Assembly (NCBI GenBank): GCA_002376965.1
Contig: DFOV01000448.1
Location: forward strand, 1-19,706
Length of the DNA: 19,706 bases
Source: Gammaproteobacteria bacterium UBA3532
Lineage (GTDB): Bacteria; Pseudomonadota; Gammaproteobacteria; Enterobacterales; UBA3532
Direction of reading: 5' to 3'
Both the position numbers and the translations under genes were made by a program. Below, piece after piece: positions 1 to 7,014 of this stretch. How positions within the stretch are numbered: the first letter of the stretch is position 1; every line of letters starts with the position of its first letter. The notes under the pieces are model-generated. The model was given only the letters and a program-made list of their open reading frames with translations. It had not been told where the DNA came from and searched no databases.

Positions 1-159
1 TTTTTCATTCTGATGTCATTTGATGAAAAATCATACTGAATCTAAGCAAGAATCATGCAAAAAATGAACACCGCCACCTCAGAAGAATTAGGCCGAGCAG
101 GCGGTTGGCAGGGAGCGTCAATACCCAAACTACTTCAAGAAGCTTGGGTATATTGAGGC
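1..159. other. Left-edge non-coding stretch
   Basis: No convincing gene is seen here. Positions 1-8 (TTTTTCAT) and 23-30 (ATGAAAAA) form a perfect 8-bp inverted repeat that is A/T-rich and lacks a GC stem, so it is not a clear terminator. The rest is the palindromic element described separately. A 30-codon ATG frame at 64-156 has no ribosome binding site and runs through the palindrome, so it was not called. Confidence 0.5.
61..157. repeat. Palindromic dispersed-repeat-like element
   Basis: Arms ATACCCAA (121-128) and TTGGGTAT (144-151) are perfect complements. Inside them CTTC-AA-GAAG (134-143) makes a second short stem, so the 31 bases fold into one bulged hairpin. It is preceded by a GC-rich stretch containing GGCGGTTGGCAGG. 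From memory, similar strings (ATACCCAA, CTTCAAGAAG, GCAGG/GGCGG) occur in dispersed intergenic repeats of enterobacteria and vibrios. There is no T-tract on either strand, so simple Rho-independent termination for the CBS gene is doubtful. Confidence 0.45.
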
Positions 160-573
160 TTAGGAAGAGCGTTCAGGTGTGGAAATTACTTCAAGTGCAC
201 GCAAAATATCACGTCGACTGATGAAACCCACCAACACTTCCTCGTCAAGGACTGGGTACATACGGCAGTTATCCTTAAAAAACTTTTCAGCCACTTCAAC
301 AATACTATCCTCGGGATCAACCGTTTTGACCGGCGACATCATTAAATCCCTAACTGTAGCACCGTGATCAGAAAGATAAGCCGCCGACAGGATCGTTTTT
401 AAACAATCTTTTTCAGATAAGAAGCCGATAACCCGCTGATGTTCATCAACAACCGGCGCCCCGGTTAATTTATACTCAATCAGCTTATCTGCGGCTTCAA
501 AGACCTCCGTTTCAGGCTTGAAACGGATAAGGGTTTCAGACATATAGTCTTTAACGAGCAATGATTTCAGCAT
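160..573 (-). CDS. CBS-pair domain protein
   Basis: A small cytoplasmic protein of 137 residues made almost entirely of a tandem CBS pair (Bateman module), roughly residues 7-60 and 74-126. Each half shows the usual pattern: KDYMS then GAPVVDE and GFLSEKDCL in the first, RDLMMSP then YPVLDEE and GFISRRDIL in the second. CBS pairs usually bind adenine nucleotides or related ligands; the ligand and partner here are unknown. The frame stays open to position 660, but the ATG at 573 is preferred because AAAAAGGA lies about 8 nt upstream and the extra 29 residues do not look like CBS sequence. It is divergent from trmL across a 78-bp gap. Stand-alone CBS pairs of this size are common in marine gammaproteobacteria. 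Confidence 0.88.
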   Translation of the reverse strand: MLKSLLVKDYMSETLIRFKPETEVFEAADKLIEYKLTGAPVVDEHQRVIGFLSEKDCLKTILSAAYLSDHGATVRDLMMSPVKTVDPEDSIVEVAEKFFKDNCRMYPVLDEEVLVGFISRRDILRALEVISTPERSS

Positions 574-607
574 ACATATATTCCTTTTTATTTCACGTAT
601 GATATCT

Positions 608-613
608 ATTATA
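608..613 (-). promoter_or_regulatory. Possible -10 box for the CBS gene
   Basis: The minus strand reads TATAAT exactly, placing a start near position 600 and a leader of about 27 nt before the ATG at 573. No good -35 hexamer is seen 16-18 bp upstream, so this rests on the -10 alone. Confidence 0.35.
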
Positions 614-651
614 GTGTCGAAAATTAGCGCCAGAGAAGTATATTCAAAAAT

Positions 652-1116
652 ATGTTGCATATCGTACTATTTCAACCAGAGATCCCCCCAAATACTGGTA
701 ACGTGATTCGCCTTTGTGCTAATGCAGGTCTATCACTTCATCTCATTGAACCGCTCGGCTTTGAGTGGGACGATAAAAGACTACGGCGCGCAGGCTTGGA
801 CTACCACGAATTTACCAGCGTTCGTAAATACACTGACCTCAACAACTTTAGCAGTAGCGTTCAACCAAACCGGATGTTTGCTTGCACCACAAAGGGCTCT
901 GTGCCTCACAATGAACCGTCTTACAAACATGGGGACGCCCTGGTGTTTGGTCCAGAAACGCGGGGACTGCCACAAACTATTTTGGAGCACTGGCCAGCCA
1001 ACCAAAAGATCCGCATACCAATGCGACCAGATAGCCGAAGCCTTAACCTATCAAACGCTGTCGCGGTCATCGCCTACGAAGCATTGCGCCAGCTGGATTA
1101 TCCAGAACTGAGTTAG
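652..1116 (+). CDS. trmL: tRNA (cytidine/uridine-34-2'-O)-methyltransferase TrmL
   Basis: A 154-residue SPOUT-class methyltransferase of the length expected for E. coli TrmL (YibK). It methylates the 2'-hydroxyl of the wobble nucleotide 34 in tRNA-Leu isoacceptors using S-adenosylmethionine, as a cytoplasmic dimer. Visible motifs are the N-terminal [16 protein letters not shown] (9-24), the cofactor-binding [10 protein letters not shown] (98-107) and the trefoil-knot segment [19 protein letters not shown] (121-139). The start codon is preceded only by a weak GAGAAG about 12 nt upstream. It is divergent from the CBS gene, and no terminator is seen before glnA. The match to the family is very strong. 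Confidence 0.95.
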   Translation: MLHIVLFQPEIPPNTGNVIRLCANAGLSLHLIEPLGFEWDDKRLRRAGLDYHEFTSVRKYTDLNNFSSSVQPNRMFACTTKGSVPHNEPSYKHGDALVFGPETRGLPQTILEHWPANQKIRIPMRPDSRSLNLSNAVAVIAYEALRQLDYPELS

Positions 1117-1164
1117 TCCGCGTCTTTTTGAATGCCACAAATTGGGTAGTGCAGCCACAACAAC

Positions 1165-1179
1165 GCACCACTATAGCGC
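1165..1179. promoter_or_regulatory. Possible NtrC-binding site upstream of glnA
   Basis: GCACC-ACTAT-AGCGC resembles the NtrC dyad (GCACY-N5-RGTGC) with one mismatch in the right half. It lies about 160 bp upstream of the sigma-54 promoter, a reasonable enhancer distance. A single imperfect site could be chance. Confidence 0.35.
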
Positions 1180-1200
1180 GCACGCCACTCGATACGCCCC

Positions 1201-1240
1201 TATTTAGGGCATAAATTCGTTTTAGTGCTATGTCTAAATA
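1201..1240. promoter_or_regulatory. Imperfect inverted repeat in the glnA leader
   Basis: TATTTAG-GG-CATA (1201-1213) faces TATG-T-CTAAATA (1229-1240). The arms are complementary over 7+4 bp and interrupted by a GG/T bulge, with a 15-nt centre. It could be an operator or a hairpin; no known protein site was recognised. Confidence 0.3.
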
Positions 1241-1321
1241 CCATCCAAATCTATTTAATATCGGCGGCAAATACGTTAGTATGCTGGTCGATTTACATTG
1301 AGGGTTCGCTCTATTTCGGGG

Positions 1322-1336
1322 TGGTACAAAACTTGC
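1322..1336 (+). promoter_or_regulatory. Sigma-54 (-24/-12) promoter of glnA
   Basis: TGGTACAAAACTTGC matches the RpoN consensus TGGCAC-N5-TTGC at all but one defined position, with the GG (1323-1324) and GC (1335-1336) dinucleotides exactly 12 bp apart. The start would fall near 1348, about 40 bp before the glnA ATG. This is the expected NtrC-dependent promoter of a nitrogen-regulated glutamine synthetase gene, and ntrB/ntrC lie just downstream. Confidence 0.85.
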
Positions 1337-1388
1337 CTAATGTGAGAAACCTTTTTTACGTAACATAGTGCCCTTGGAGGTTGACGGA

Positions 1389-2792
1389 ATGTCAAAAATA
1401 CTGGACATCATTAAAGAGAAAGAAGTCAAATACGTTGATTTACGTTTCACCGATACAAAAGGTAAAGAGCAGCACGTCTCTATTCCTGTGTCTCAAGTCG
1501 ACGAAAGTTTTGTTGAAGACGGCAAAATGTTCGATGGCTCTTCGATTGCTGGATGGAAAGGCATTAACGAATCAGACATGATTTTGATGCCGGATGCAGA
1601 CACTGCGGTTATCGATCCTTTCTGCGATGAAACAACATTAAACCTACGTTGTGACATTCTTGAACCTTCTACGCTTGAAGGCTATGAGCGTGATCCTCGC
1701 TCTATCGCCAAGCGTGCTGAAGAATACTTAAAGTCTACCGGCATCGCCGATACCGTACTATTCGGACCAGAGCCAGAATTCTTCATGTTTGACGATGTTC
1801 GTTTCGGCGTGAACATGCAAGGCGCGTTCTACCAGCTAGACTCAGAAGAAGCTTCTTGGAACTCAGGCAAAGGCTACGAAGGCGGAAACCTGGCTCACCG
1901 TCCACGCGTTAAAGGCGGCTACTTCCCCGTTCCTCCTGTAGACTCTTCACAAGACATCCGTACTGCGATGTGTGAAATCATGGAAGAAATGGGCTTGGTT
2001 GTTGAAGCGCATCACCATGAAGTAGCTACAGCCAACCAAAATGAAATCGCGTGTAAATTCAACACGTTGGTTCATAAAGCTGACGAAATCCAAATTTACA
2101 AATACGTTGTTCATAATGTAGCACATGCATACGGCAAGTCTGCTACCTTCATGCCTAAGCCTTTGGTTGGTGACAATGGTAGCGGTATGCACTGCCACCA
2201 GTCTTTGGCTAAAGATGGTGAGAACGTATTTGCTGGTGATCAGTATGGTGGCCTGTCTGAAACAGCCCTTTACTACATCGGCGGCATCATCAAGCATGCT
2301 AAAGCAATCAATGCATTCACTAACGCTTCAACCAACTCTTACAAGCGTTTGGTTCCTGGCTTTGAAGCGCCTGTTATGCTGGCTTACTCAGCGCGCAACC
2401 GTTCTGCTTCTATCCGTATTCCATACGTTTCAAGCCCTAAAGCTCGCCGTATCGAAGTTCGCTTCCCTGATCCAACAGCTAACCCATACTTCGCATTTGC
2501 AGCGATGTTGATGGCTGGTCTTGACGGGATTAAGAACAAGATCCACCCAGGTGAAGCAGCAGATAAAGACTTGTACGATCTGCCTGCTGAAGAAGCAGCA
2601 GCTATCCCACAAGTCGCTTCATCATTCGAAGAAGCGCTTGCTTGTTTGGATGCAGATCGCGACTTCTTGAAAGCTGGTGGTGTATTCTCTGATGATACTA
2701 TCGATGCATACATTGAGCTGAAGAAAGAAGAAGTGACTTACCTGAACATGACGACTCACCCAGTTGAGTTCGACTTGTACTACAGTGTGTAA
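1389..2792 (+). CDS. glnA: Glutamine synthetase, type I (adenylylated form)
   Basis: A 467-residue GSI-beta enzyme that makes glutamine from glutamate, ammonia and ATP as a cytoplasmic dodecamer, the entry point of ammonium assimilation. Visible landmarks are FDGSSIAGW (48-56), the metal and substrate motif GPEPEFF (126-132), HHHEVA (208-213), the ATP signature [10 protein letters not shown] (263-272) and NRSASIRIP (337-345). The adenylylation loop KDLYDLP places the modified tyrosine at 396, so GlnE/PII control of activity is expected. An in-frame GTG at 1368 would add seven residues, but the ATG at 1389 has GGAGG 8 nt upstream and gives the canonical MSK start. Transcription is probably RpoN/NtrC-driven from 1322-1336, and the gene is closed by its own terminator. 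Confidence 0.98.
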   Translation: MSKILDIIKEKEVKYVDLRFTDTKGKEQHVSIPVSQVDESFVEDGKMFDGSSIAGWKGINESDMILMPDADTAVIDPFCDETTLNLRCDILEPSTLEGYERDPRSIAKRAEEYLKSTGIADTVLFGPEPEFFMFDDVRFGVNMQGAFYQLDSEEASWNSGKGYEGGNLAHRPRVKGGYFPVPPVDSSQDIRTAMCEIMEEMGLVVEAHHHEVATANQNEIACKFNTLVHKADEIQIYKYVVHNVAHAYGKSATFMPKPLVGDNGSGMHCHQSLAKDGENVFAGDQYGGLSETALYYIGGIIKHAKAINAFTNASTNSYKRLVPGFEAPVMLAYSARNRSASIRIPYVSSPKARRIEVRFPDPTANPYFAFAAMLMAGLDGIKNKIHPGEAADKDLYDLPAEEAAAIPQVASSFEEALACLDADRDFLKAGGVFSDDTIDAYIELKKEEVTYLNMTTHPVEFDLYYSV

Positions 2793-2857
2793 CTTGTACT
2801 AGGGTGTTTAACTTGCTCTAGAGGTAGACTCACCCTAGCGCTCTTTAAAGCTGTACT

Positions 2858-2893
2858 AAGAAACCCCGGCATTTTGCTGGGGTTTCTTGTTTT
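2858..2893 (+). terminator. Rho-independent terminator of glnA
   Basis: AAGAAACCCC-GGC pairs with GC-TGGGGTTTCTT around an ATTTT loop, followed by GTTTT. The long stem (about 12 bp with one mismatch) and T-rich tail make a strong terminator that separates glnA from the DUF4124 gene. Confidence 0.88.
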
Positions 2894-2963
2894 GGAGCCA
2901 CCGATAAATCACGCTCTGGTATATACTTGATATAAACCATTAAACGCTTTCAGAGGTGTCCTC

Positions 2964-3497
2964 ATGAAACTACCTATACTGCTGCTAAGCCTTCTTGTCT
3001 TTGTAATAACAGGCTTTGGCCCGATTAACGCCAAAATATATACTTGGACAGACGAAGAAGGAAACAAGCATTACTCCAATACCCCCGATCACAAAGATGC
3101 CAAGGAAGTGGAAGTCAGTGAACCTAACACTCTAACCATTCCCAAACGCTCCCCCTACCCTCCACTTAAGCAGTCAACCAACAAGAAAAAGGCCGAAAAG
3201 CTTAGCGTTAGTATTTCCTCTCCAAGTGATCAGGAAACGATATGGGATCCAGAAGGCCGCTTTACACTTAGCTTTAGTACCAACATCAAAAAAAAATTTA
3301 AAGCCACTGCAGAGCTAGATGGAAGCAAACACGACTACGATTCTGGCGCTACCAGCCTCGAGCTCATCACCACGCCGGGTGAGCATAAAGTCCGTGTGAC
3401 GCTGCTCGACAATAAGGGAAAAGTGATAGCAACCAGCGACACGCTCACTTTCTACATGCGACACCCTGGTAATTCTGCTCCTAAGCCATTTTTCTAG
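2964..3497 (+). CDS. Exported DUF4124-domain protein between glnA and glnL
   Basis: A 177-residue protein of unknown function. It starts with a signal peptide (MKLPILLLSLLVFVITGFGP, cleavage probably after INA at 23). A DUF4124 segment follows: KIYTWTDEEGNKHYSNTP (24-41), with the typical aromatic-W-DEEG-HYSNTP pattern. A charged, proline-rich linker leads to a C-terminal beta-rich region (about 77-165) containing LDG and TPGEHKVRVTLLDNKGKVI, which resembles Ig-like folds found at the ends of periplasmic enzymes. GAGG lies 7 nt before the ATG. A DUF4124 gene between glnA and ntrB occurs in several Pseudomonas- and Marinobacter-like genomes (recalled, not searched), but no role in nitrogen control is established. 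It is probably periplasmic. Confidence 0.85.
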   Translation: MKLPILLLSLLVFVITGFGPINAKIYTWTDEEGNKHYSNTPDHKDAKEVEVSEPNTLTIPKRSPYPPLKQSTNKKKAEKLSVSISSPSDQETIWDPEGRFTLSFSTNIKKKFKATAELDGSKHDYDSGATSLELITTPGEHKVRVTLLDNKGKVIATSDTLTFYMRHPGNSAPKPFF

Positions 3498-3575
3498 AGA
3501 CGCTTAATCGGCGAAACATGACCCGAGCAAAGTAACAATGCCTAGATATACATAATGGTGCAACCATAGTTTAGT

Positions 3576-3590
3576 TGGTTTATTTCTTGC
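3576..3590 (+). promoter_or_regulatory. Possible second sigma-54 site, upstream of glnL
   Basis: TGGTTTATTTCTTGC has the invariant GG (3577-3578) and GC (3589-3590) 12 bp apart, and a following T. The middle CAC of the consensus is TTT, so the site is weaker than the one before glnA. A start near 3602 would leave about 22 nt before the glnL ATG. Just upstream, ATGGT-GCA-ACCAT (3555-3567) is a perfect dyad containing a GGTGCA half-site like those of NtrC. Confidence 0.45.
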
Positions 3591-3623
3591 TTTAAAACTA
3601 ATGTCTTATATTCCGGAGTCATT

Positions 3624-4724
3624 ATGGTAGGCGATATCAAAGCAGAAAATATCATCGATTATATGGTTTCAGCCATCGTCATGCTGGATAGCCGCCTACG
3701 CATCGTTACTGCGAACCCCGCTTTTGAGGAAATGGTCGACCTAAGCATTAGACGCATGAAAGATATGCCCATAAAACATATCTTTGTTGAGACCACTATT
3801 TCTCCACGCGCGCTGGCTTATGCACTAAAAAGGAGCACGTCATTCACCCAGCGGGATATATCGATCACACTTCCCGATGGAAAGGAGCTTCTTGTTGACC
3901 TCGACGTGACCATTATCAGCAAGCCCCCTTATGAAGGAAACCTCGTAGTAGAAATCCGACAGGTTGAGCATCATCACCGTGTTCGCCAGGAAGATCAGAT
4001 GCTGGCTCAACACCATGCTGCTCGCGACCTGATCCGTGCCTTAGCCCACGAGATTAAAAACCCGCTTGGCGGCGTTCGCGGAGCAGCACAATTGCTTGAG
4101 CGAAGCCTTCCATCCGAGGAGCTTAAAGAATTCACCGGAATTATTATCGACGAGGTCGATCGCCTGACCAAAGTTGTAGATAGAATGTTGGGGCCCAAAT
4201 CAAAGCCCAATATGCTTCGAACTAATATTCACGAAGTCGCTGAACGAGTCAGACAACTTGTATCGATAGAACTTCCAGAGAATATTCATTTTAAAATCGA
4301 CTATGATCCCAGCATTCCTGATCTGCTAGCAGATAAAGAGCTACTGATTCAAGCAGCACTTAATATCGCACGCAACGCATCACAGATATTGCAAGAGCAA
4401 GGCGGAAAAGGCAGAATCACTCTTCGCACCCGAGCCCAACGCCAGGTTTATATTGATCAAAAGCACTACCGACTGGCCGTTCGCATGGATATTGAAGACA
4501 ATGGCCCCGGCATTGAGCAGGAACGCTTAAAAACCATCTTCTACCCGATGGTCACCGGCCGCAGCGGTGGAACAGGGCTTGGCCTTTCTATTGCCCAAGC
4601 ACTAGTTAACCAACACCTCGGCATTATCGACGTTATTAGTCGCCCCGGAAAAACCGTTTTTAGTATTTTTCTTCCCATTATTGATAAGAAACACAGTGGT
4701 ATTAAAGCATGCAACAAGATTTAG
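3624..4724 (+). CDS. glnL: Nitrogen regulation sensor kinase/phosphatase NtrB
   Basis: A 366-residue cytoplasmic two-component kinase (NtrB/NRII), close to the family's usual length. It phosphorylates NtrC when nitrogen is scarce and dephosphorylates it when PII signals sufficiency. An N-terminal PAS domain (about 8-115, with DSRLRIVTANPAFEEM) is followed by the H-box ALAHEIKNPLGGVRGAAQ (phosphoacceptor His142). Next come the N-box ALNIARNASQ (245-254), G1 DNGPGI (292-297) and G2 GGTGLGLS (315-322). No membrane segment is present. CCGGAG lies about 6-11 nt before the ATG. The stop overlaps the start of glnG by 16 nt, indicating translational coupling, and a separate promoter may lie at 3576-3590. 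Confidence 0.97.
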   Translation: MVGDIKAENIIDYMVSAIVMLDSRLRIVTANPAFEEMVDLSIRRMKDMPIKHIFVETTISPRALAYALKRSTSFTQRDISITLPDGKELLVDLDVTIISKPPYEGNLVVEIRQVEHHHRVRQEDQMLAQHHAARDLIRALAHEIKNPLGGVRGAAQLLERSLPSEELKEFTGIIIDEVDRLTKVVDRMLGPKSKPNMLRTNIHEVAERVRQLVSIELPENIHFKIDYDPSIPDLLADKELLIQAALNIARNASQILQEQGGKGRITLRTRAQRQVYIDQKHYRLAVRMDIEDNGPGIEQERLKTIFYPMVTGRSGGTGLGLSIAQALVNQHLGIIDVISRPGKTVFSIFLPIIDKKHSGIKACNKI

Positions 4725-6115
4725 TCTGGATCATCGATGATGATCGTTCCATTCGCTGGGTACTGGAAAAAGCACTCACGCAAGCCGGACTGGAAGTCAG
4801 AACCTTCGAATCAGCCGCTGGCGTTTTAAGTAGTCTGGAGAAAGAAAAGCCAAACGCCATTGTTAGTGACGTGCGTATGCCCGGCATGGATGGTATGACA
4901 CTGCTCAATAAAATCCATGAGATGGATAGCTTATTGCCAGTCATAATCATGACGGCTCACTCCGATCTCGAAAGTGCAGTGGCAGCCTACCAAGGAGGAG
5001 CCTTTGAGTACCTGCCTAAACCTTTCGATGTTGACGAGGCCGTTGAGCTGGTTCAGCGCGCACTGAAACATTACCAACAAAACTGCGCTAGACATGAAAG
5101 CCCAATTGAAGAGGTCGCGACCGAAATCATTGGCGAAGCGCCTGCCATGCAGGAGGTCTTCCGCGCGATTGGTCGACTGTCTCGCTCTAACATCACCGTG
5201 TTGATCAATGGTCAGTCAGGGACGGGGAAGGAGCTGGTTGCCCGCGCACTGCATAAACATAGCCCGCGCGCGAGTCATCCGTTTATAGCCCTTAACATGG
5301 CCGCCATTCCGAAAGATCTTATCGAATCGGAATTGTTCGGTCATGAGAAGGGCGCATTTACAGGGGCAACGGCGATGCGTCGCGGTCGCTTCGAACAAGC
5401 CAACCACGGTACGCTTTTTCTAGATGAAATTGGTGACATGCCAATTGAAGCTCAAACCCGTCTTCTTCGCGTATTGGCTGACGGCGAGTTCTATCGAGTT
5501 GGCGGCCACACACCAACCAAGTCAGATGTTCGAATTATCGCCGCAACCCATCAAAACCTTGAAAACCTGGTGAATGAAGGTAAGTTTCGGGAAGACTTGT
5601 TTCACCGCCTCAACGTTATTCGCATTCAAATCCCAACCTTGGCTGAGCGACGTGAAGACATTGGTCGCCTTACCCGCCACTTTTTGGCCGCAGCGGCCAA
5701 AGAGCTTCAGACTGAGACCAAGGTGTTGCTCGAAGATACCGAACGCTATATGAGCCAATTACCCTGGCCGGGAAATGTTCGACAGTTAGAGAACACCTGC
5801 CGCTGGTTGACGGTTATGGCGAGCAGTCGTGAACTGCATGTGGATGATCTGCCGCAAGGCCTAAGTGATGAACAAAATGACAAAGGCGAAACAGACTCCA
5901 ATAATTGGGAGCAAAGTTTGCGCAACTGGGCAGAGCAACAACTGAATGCTGGCCGCCACGGCCTGCTGCAAGAAGCCGTACCCAATTTCGAGCGCATCCT
6001 TATTGAGTGTGCTTTGAAATCTACTGGGGGAAGAAAGCGTGATGCAGCTGAGCTACTGGGGTGGGGACGCAACACCCTCACAAGAAAACTGAAAGAACTA
6101 AATATGAATATTTAA
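4709..6115 (+). CDS. glnG: Nitrogen regulator NtrC (sigma-54 activator)
   Basis: A 468-residue response regulator and bacterial enhancer-binding protein that activates RpoN promoters such as that of glnA. The receiver domain (1-120) has the acidic pocket DDD (10-12), phospho-acceptor Asp54 in IVSDVRMPGMDG, and Lys104 in YLPKPFD. The AAA+ domain shows Walker A GQSGTGKE (168-175), the sigma-54-contacting GAFTGA loop (215-220), Walker B GTLFLDE (234-240) and the NVRQLENTCRWL segment (356-367). The C-terminal Fis-type helix-turn-helix is GGRKRDAAELLGWGRNTLTR (440-459). The gene starts inside the end of glnL, out of frame. No simple terminator follows; the structured 6151-6254 element lies just downstream. 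Confidence 0.98.
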   Translation: MQQDLVWIIDDDRSIRWVLEKALTQAGLEVRTFESAAGVLSSLEKEKPNAIVSDVRMPGMDGMTLLNKIHEMDSLLPVIIMTAHSDLESAVAAYQGGAFEYLPKPFDVDEAVELVQRALKHYQQNCARHESPIEEVATEIIGEAPAMQEVFRAIGRLSRSNITVLINGQSGTGKELVARALHKHSPRASHPFIALNMAAIPKDLIESELFGHEKGAFTGATAMRRGRFEQANHGTLFLDEIGDMPIEAQTRLLRVLADGEFYRVGGHTPTKSDVRIIAATHQNLENLVNEGKFREDLFHRLNVIRIQIPTLAERREDIGRLTRHFLAAAAKELQTETKVLLEDTERYMSQLPWPGNVRQLENTCRWLTVMASSRELHVDDLPQGLSDEQNDKGETDSNNWEQSLRNWAEQQLNAGRHGLLQEAVPNFERILIECALKSTGGRKRDAAELLGWGRNTLTRKLKELNMNI

Positions 6116-6150
6116 CCTGAACTCGGGATAAGTAAAATATTCATTTAAGA

Positions 6151-6254
6151 GACGCTTTGGAGGCTATTGAAGCTGAATCATGGAGCATTCTTTAGTTTAG
6201 TCATATTCGCGTCCGAAACGCGTTTATGACGGCATAAATAGCCTACAAAGCGTC
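6151..6254. repeat. Nested inverted-repeat element (MITE-like or structured RNA)
   Basis: The ends GACGCTTTGGAGGCTATT (6151-6168) and AATAGCCTACAAAGCGTC (6237-6254) are complementary at 17 of 18 positions. Inside, GTCATATTCGCGT (6200-6212) pairs with ACGCGTTTATGAC (6218-6230) at 11 of 13 positions around a CCGAA loop. The pentamer TAAGA abuts the left end (6146-6150) and recurs at 6257-6261, two bases past the right end, a possible target duplication. The element could be a small non-autonomous mobile element or a folded 3' region of the ntrC transcript. It lacks the GTTRRRY core of integron attC sites. Confidence 0.6.
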
Positions 6255-6296
6255 GGTAAGACATTATCCAGAGCTGAGGTTTTCGTCTGCATCTGC

Positions 6297-6330
6297 AAAA
6301 AAAAAGGCCTAGTACGGAACATGCCAGGCC
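6297..6330 (-). terminator. Terminator of the minus-strand YfiR-like gene/operon
   Basis: On the minus strand GGCCT (6330-6326) pairs with AGGCC (6310-6306) around a 15-nt loop and is followed by nine T residues (6305-6297). The stem is short but GC-rich and the T-tract is long. It lies about 100 nt past the stop of the gene ending at 6433. Confidence 0.65.
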
Positions 6331-6362
6331 CATTTACGTCGCTTACCTAAAAAGCTGATTTA

Positions 6363-6453
6363 ATGTTAAATACTATCAGCGTAATTCAAATACTGTTCAG
6401 TAAATTCAAATACGCTTTAAATAATTCAACTACTACTCGCTCAACTCAAATCT
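6363..6453. repeat. Direct repeat with exact 20-bp period
   Basis: An 11-bp unit recurs every 20 bp: ATGTTAAATAC (6363-6373, degenerate), AATTCAAATAC (6383-6393), AATTCAAATAC (6403-6413), AATTCAACTAC (6423-6433) and AACTCAAATCT (6443-6453, degenerate). The 9-bp spacers differ. The last unit lies in the 3' end of the minus-strand CDS and the fourth overlaps its stop codon. The period is close to two DNA turns, but 20 is not a multiple of three, so it is not a coding repeat. Confidence 0.65.
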
Positions 6454-6930
6454 TAGCACTGCCGGATCCCAGGTAGCACCTTCCGCTCGAGCAGCTGACA
6501 AATTCAGCAAGTATTTCGGTTTACCGCCTGAGGTACCGAGCCCCAACGTAACGCCGTCATCAACCAGGCTGGTATTACCTGTCACACTCAATACTTTAAA
6601 TTTACGCGTGTAATAAATCGCGGTTTGAACATCTTCCTCGGCACCAATGTATAAAATATCGTATCGCTCATCAGGGATCAGGTCTCCGCTGATGACTTTA
6701 GCCAGTTTTGAAGTCCCAATATCAGTACCGATGATTTTATTTAGTGCTTTGGCCACTTCCGGTGCTTTCATTACATAAACAACGATATCTTTTTCTTCAC
6801 GTAACACCTTTTCGTAAGCTACCAGCTGAGTTATGAAAAGCGCCTCTGTTGAAGGAGGAAGCTTATTGTACGCCATCGCGCCAATACTCATGCCCATCAT
6901 CAAAACCAATAGGACCAATGTTTTAATCAT
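6433..6930 (-). CDS. Small exported YfiR/DUF4154-like protein
   Basis: A 165-residue protein with a signal peptide (MIKTLVLLVLMMGMSIGAMA, cleavage before YNKL). The mature part follows the YfiR/DUF4154 pattern: a helix (ALFITQLVAYEKVL), a strand (DIVVYVMK), then RYDILYIGAEEDVQTA, KVLSVTGNTSLVDDGVTLGLGTSGGKPKY in segments, and LNLSAARAEGATWDPAVL near the end. YfiR of Pseudomonas is a periplasmic repressor of the diguanylate cyclase YfiN; no partner cyclase is in the window. An upstream in-frame ATG at 6951 is possible, but its GAGAG abuts the codon. The ATG at 6930 has AGAGAGG about 11 nt upstream and a cleaner signal peptide. It follows the diiron-protein gene after 84 nt, where TTGGAT and TAAAAT 18 bp apart could give it its own promoter. 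Confidence 0.7.
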   Translation of the reverse strand: MIKTLVLLVLMMGMSIGAMAYNKLPPSTEALFITQLVAYEKVLREEKDIVVYVMKAPEVAKALNKIIGTDIGTSKLAKVISGDLIPDERYDILYIGAEEDVQTAIYYTRKFKVLSVTGNTSLVDDGVTLGLGTSGGKPKYLLNLSAARAEGATWDPAVLRFELSE

Positions 6931-7014
6931 TCTCACGAACGCCTCTCTCATCTCTCGATAAATACTTTATTTGCGCATTTTACGCTGTTCACCATGCTAA
7001 ATCCAATGCGCTCG

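Larger units (their letters stand above)
6116..6432. other. Structured 317-bp intergenic region
   Basis: No gene is visible on either strand. The stretch holds, from left to right, a 104-bp element bounded by near-perfect 18-bp inverted repeats (6151-6254), a minus-strand terminator (6297-6330) and the start of a 20-bp-periodic short repeat (from 6363). Each is listed separately. Confidence 0.75.

Noticed and set aside
121..151. Rho-independent terminator of the CBS gene
   Set aside because: The hairpin is real, but no T-tract follows on the minus strand; it is better described as a repeat-like palindrome.
64..156. A 30-codon ATG frame through the left-edge palindrome
   Set aside because: It has no ribosome binding site and its codons follow the repeat; nothing suggests it is translated.
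574..660. 29-residue N-terminal extension of the CBS protein, overlapping trmL
   Set aside because: The ATG at 573 has a good ribosome binding site, a TATAAT lies inside the extension, and the extra residues are not CBS-like.
1368..1388. GTG start for glnA adding seven residues
   Set aside because: GGAGG lies between this GTG and the ATG at 1389, and the ATG gives the canonical MSK N-terminus.
6151..6254. Integron attC site or CRISPR fragment
   Set aside because: The ends lack the GTTRRRY/RYYYAAC core of attC, and there is only one inverted pair with no repeat-spacer array.
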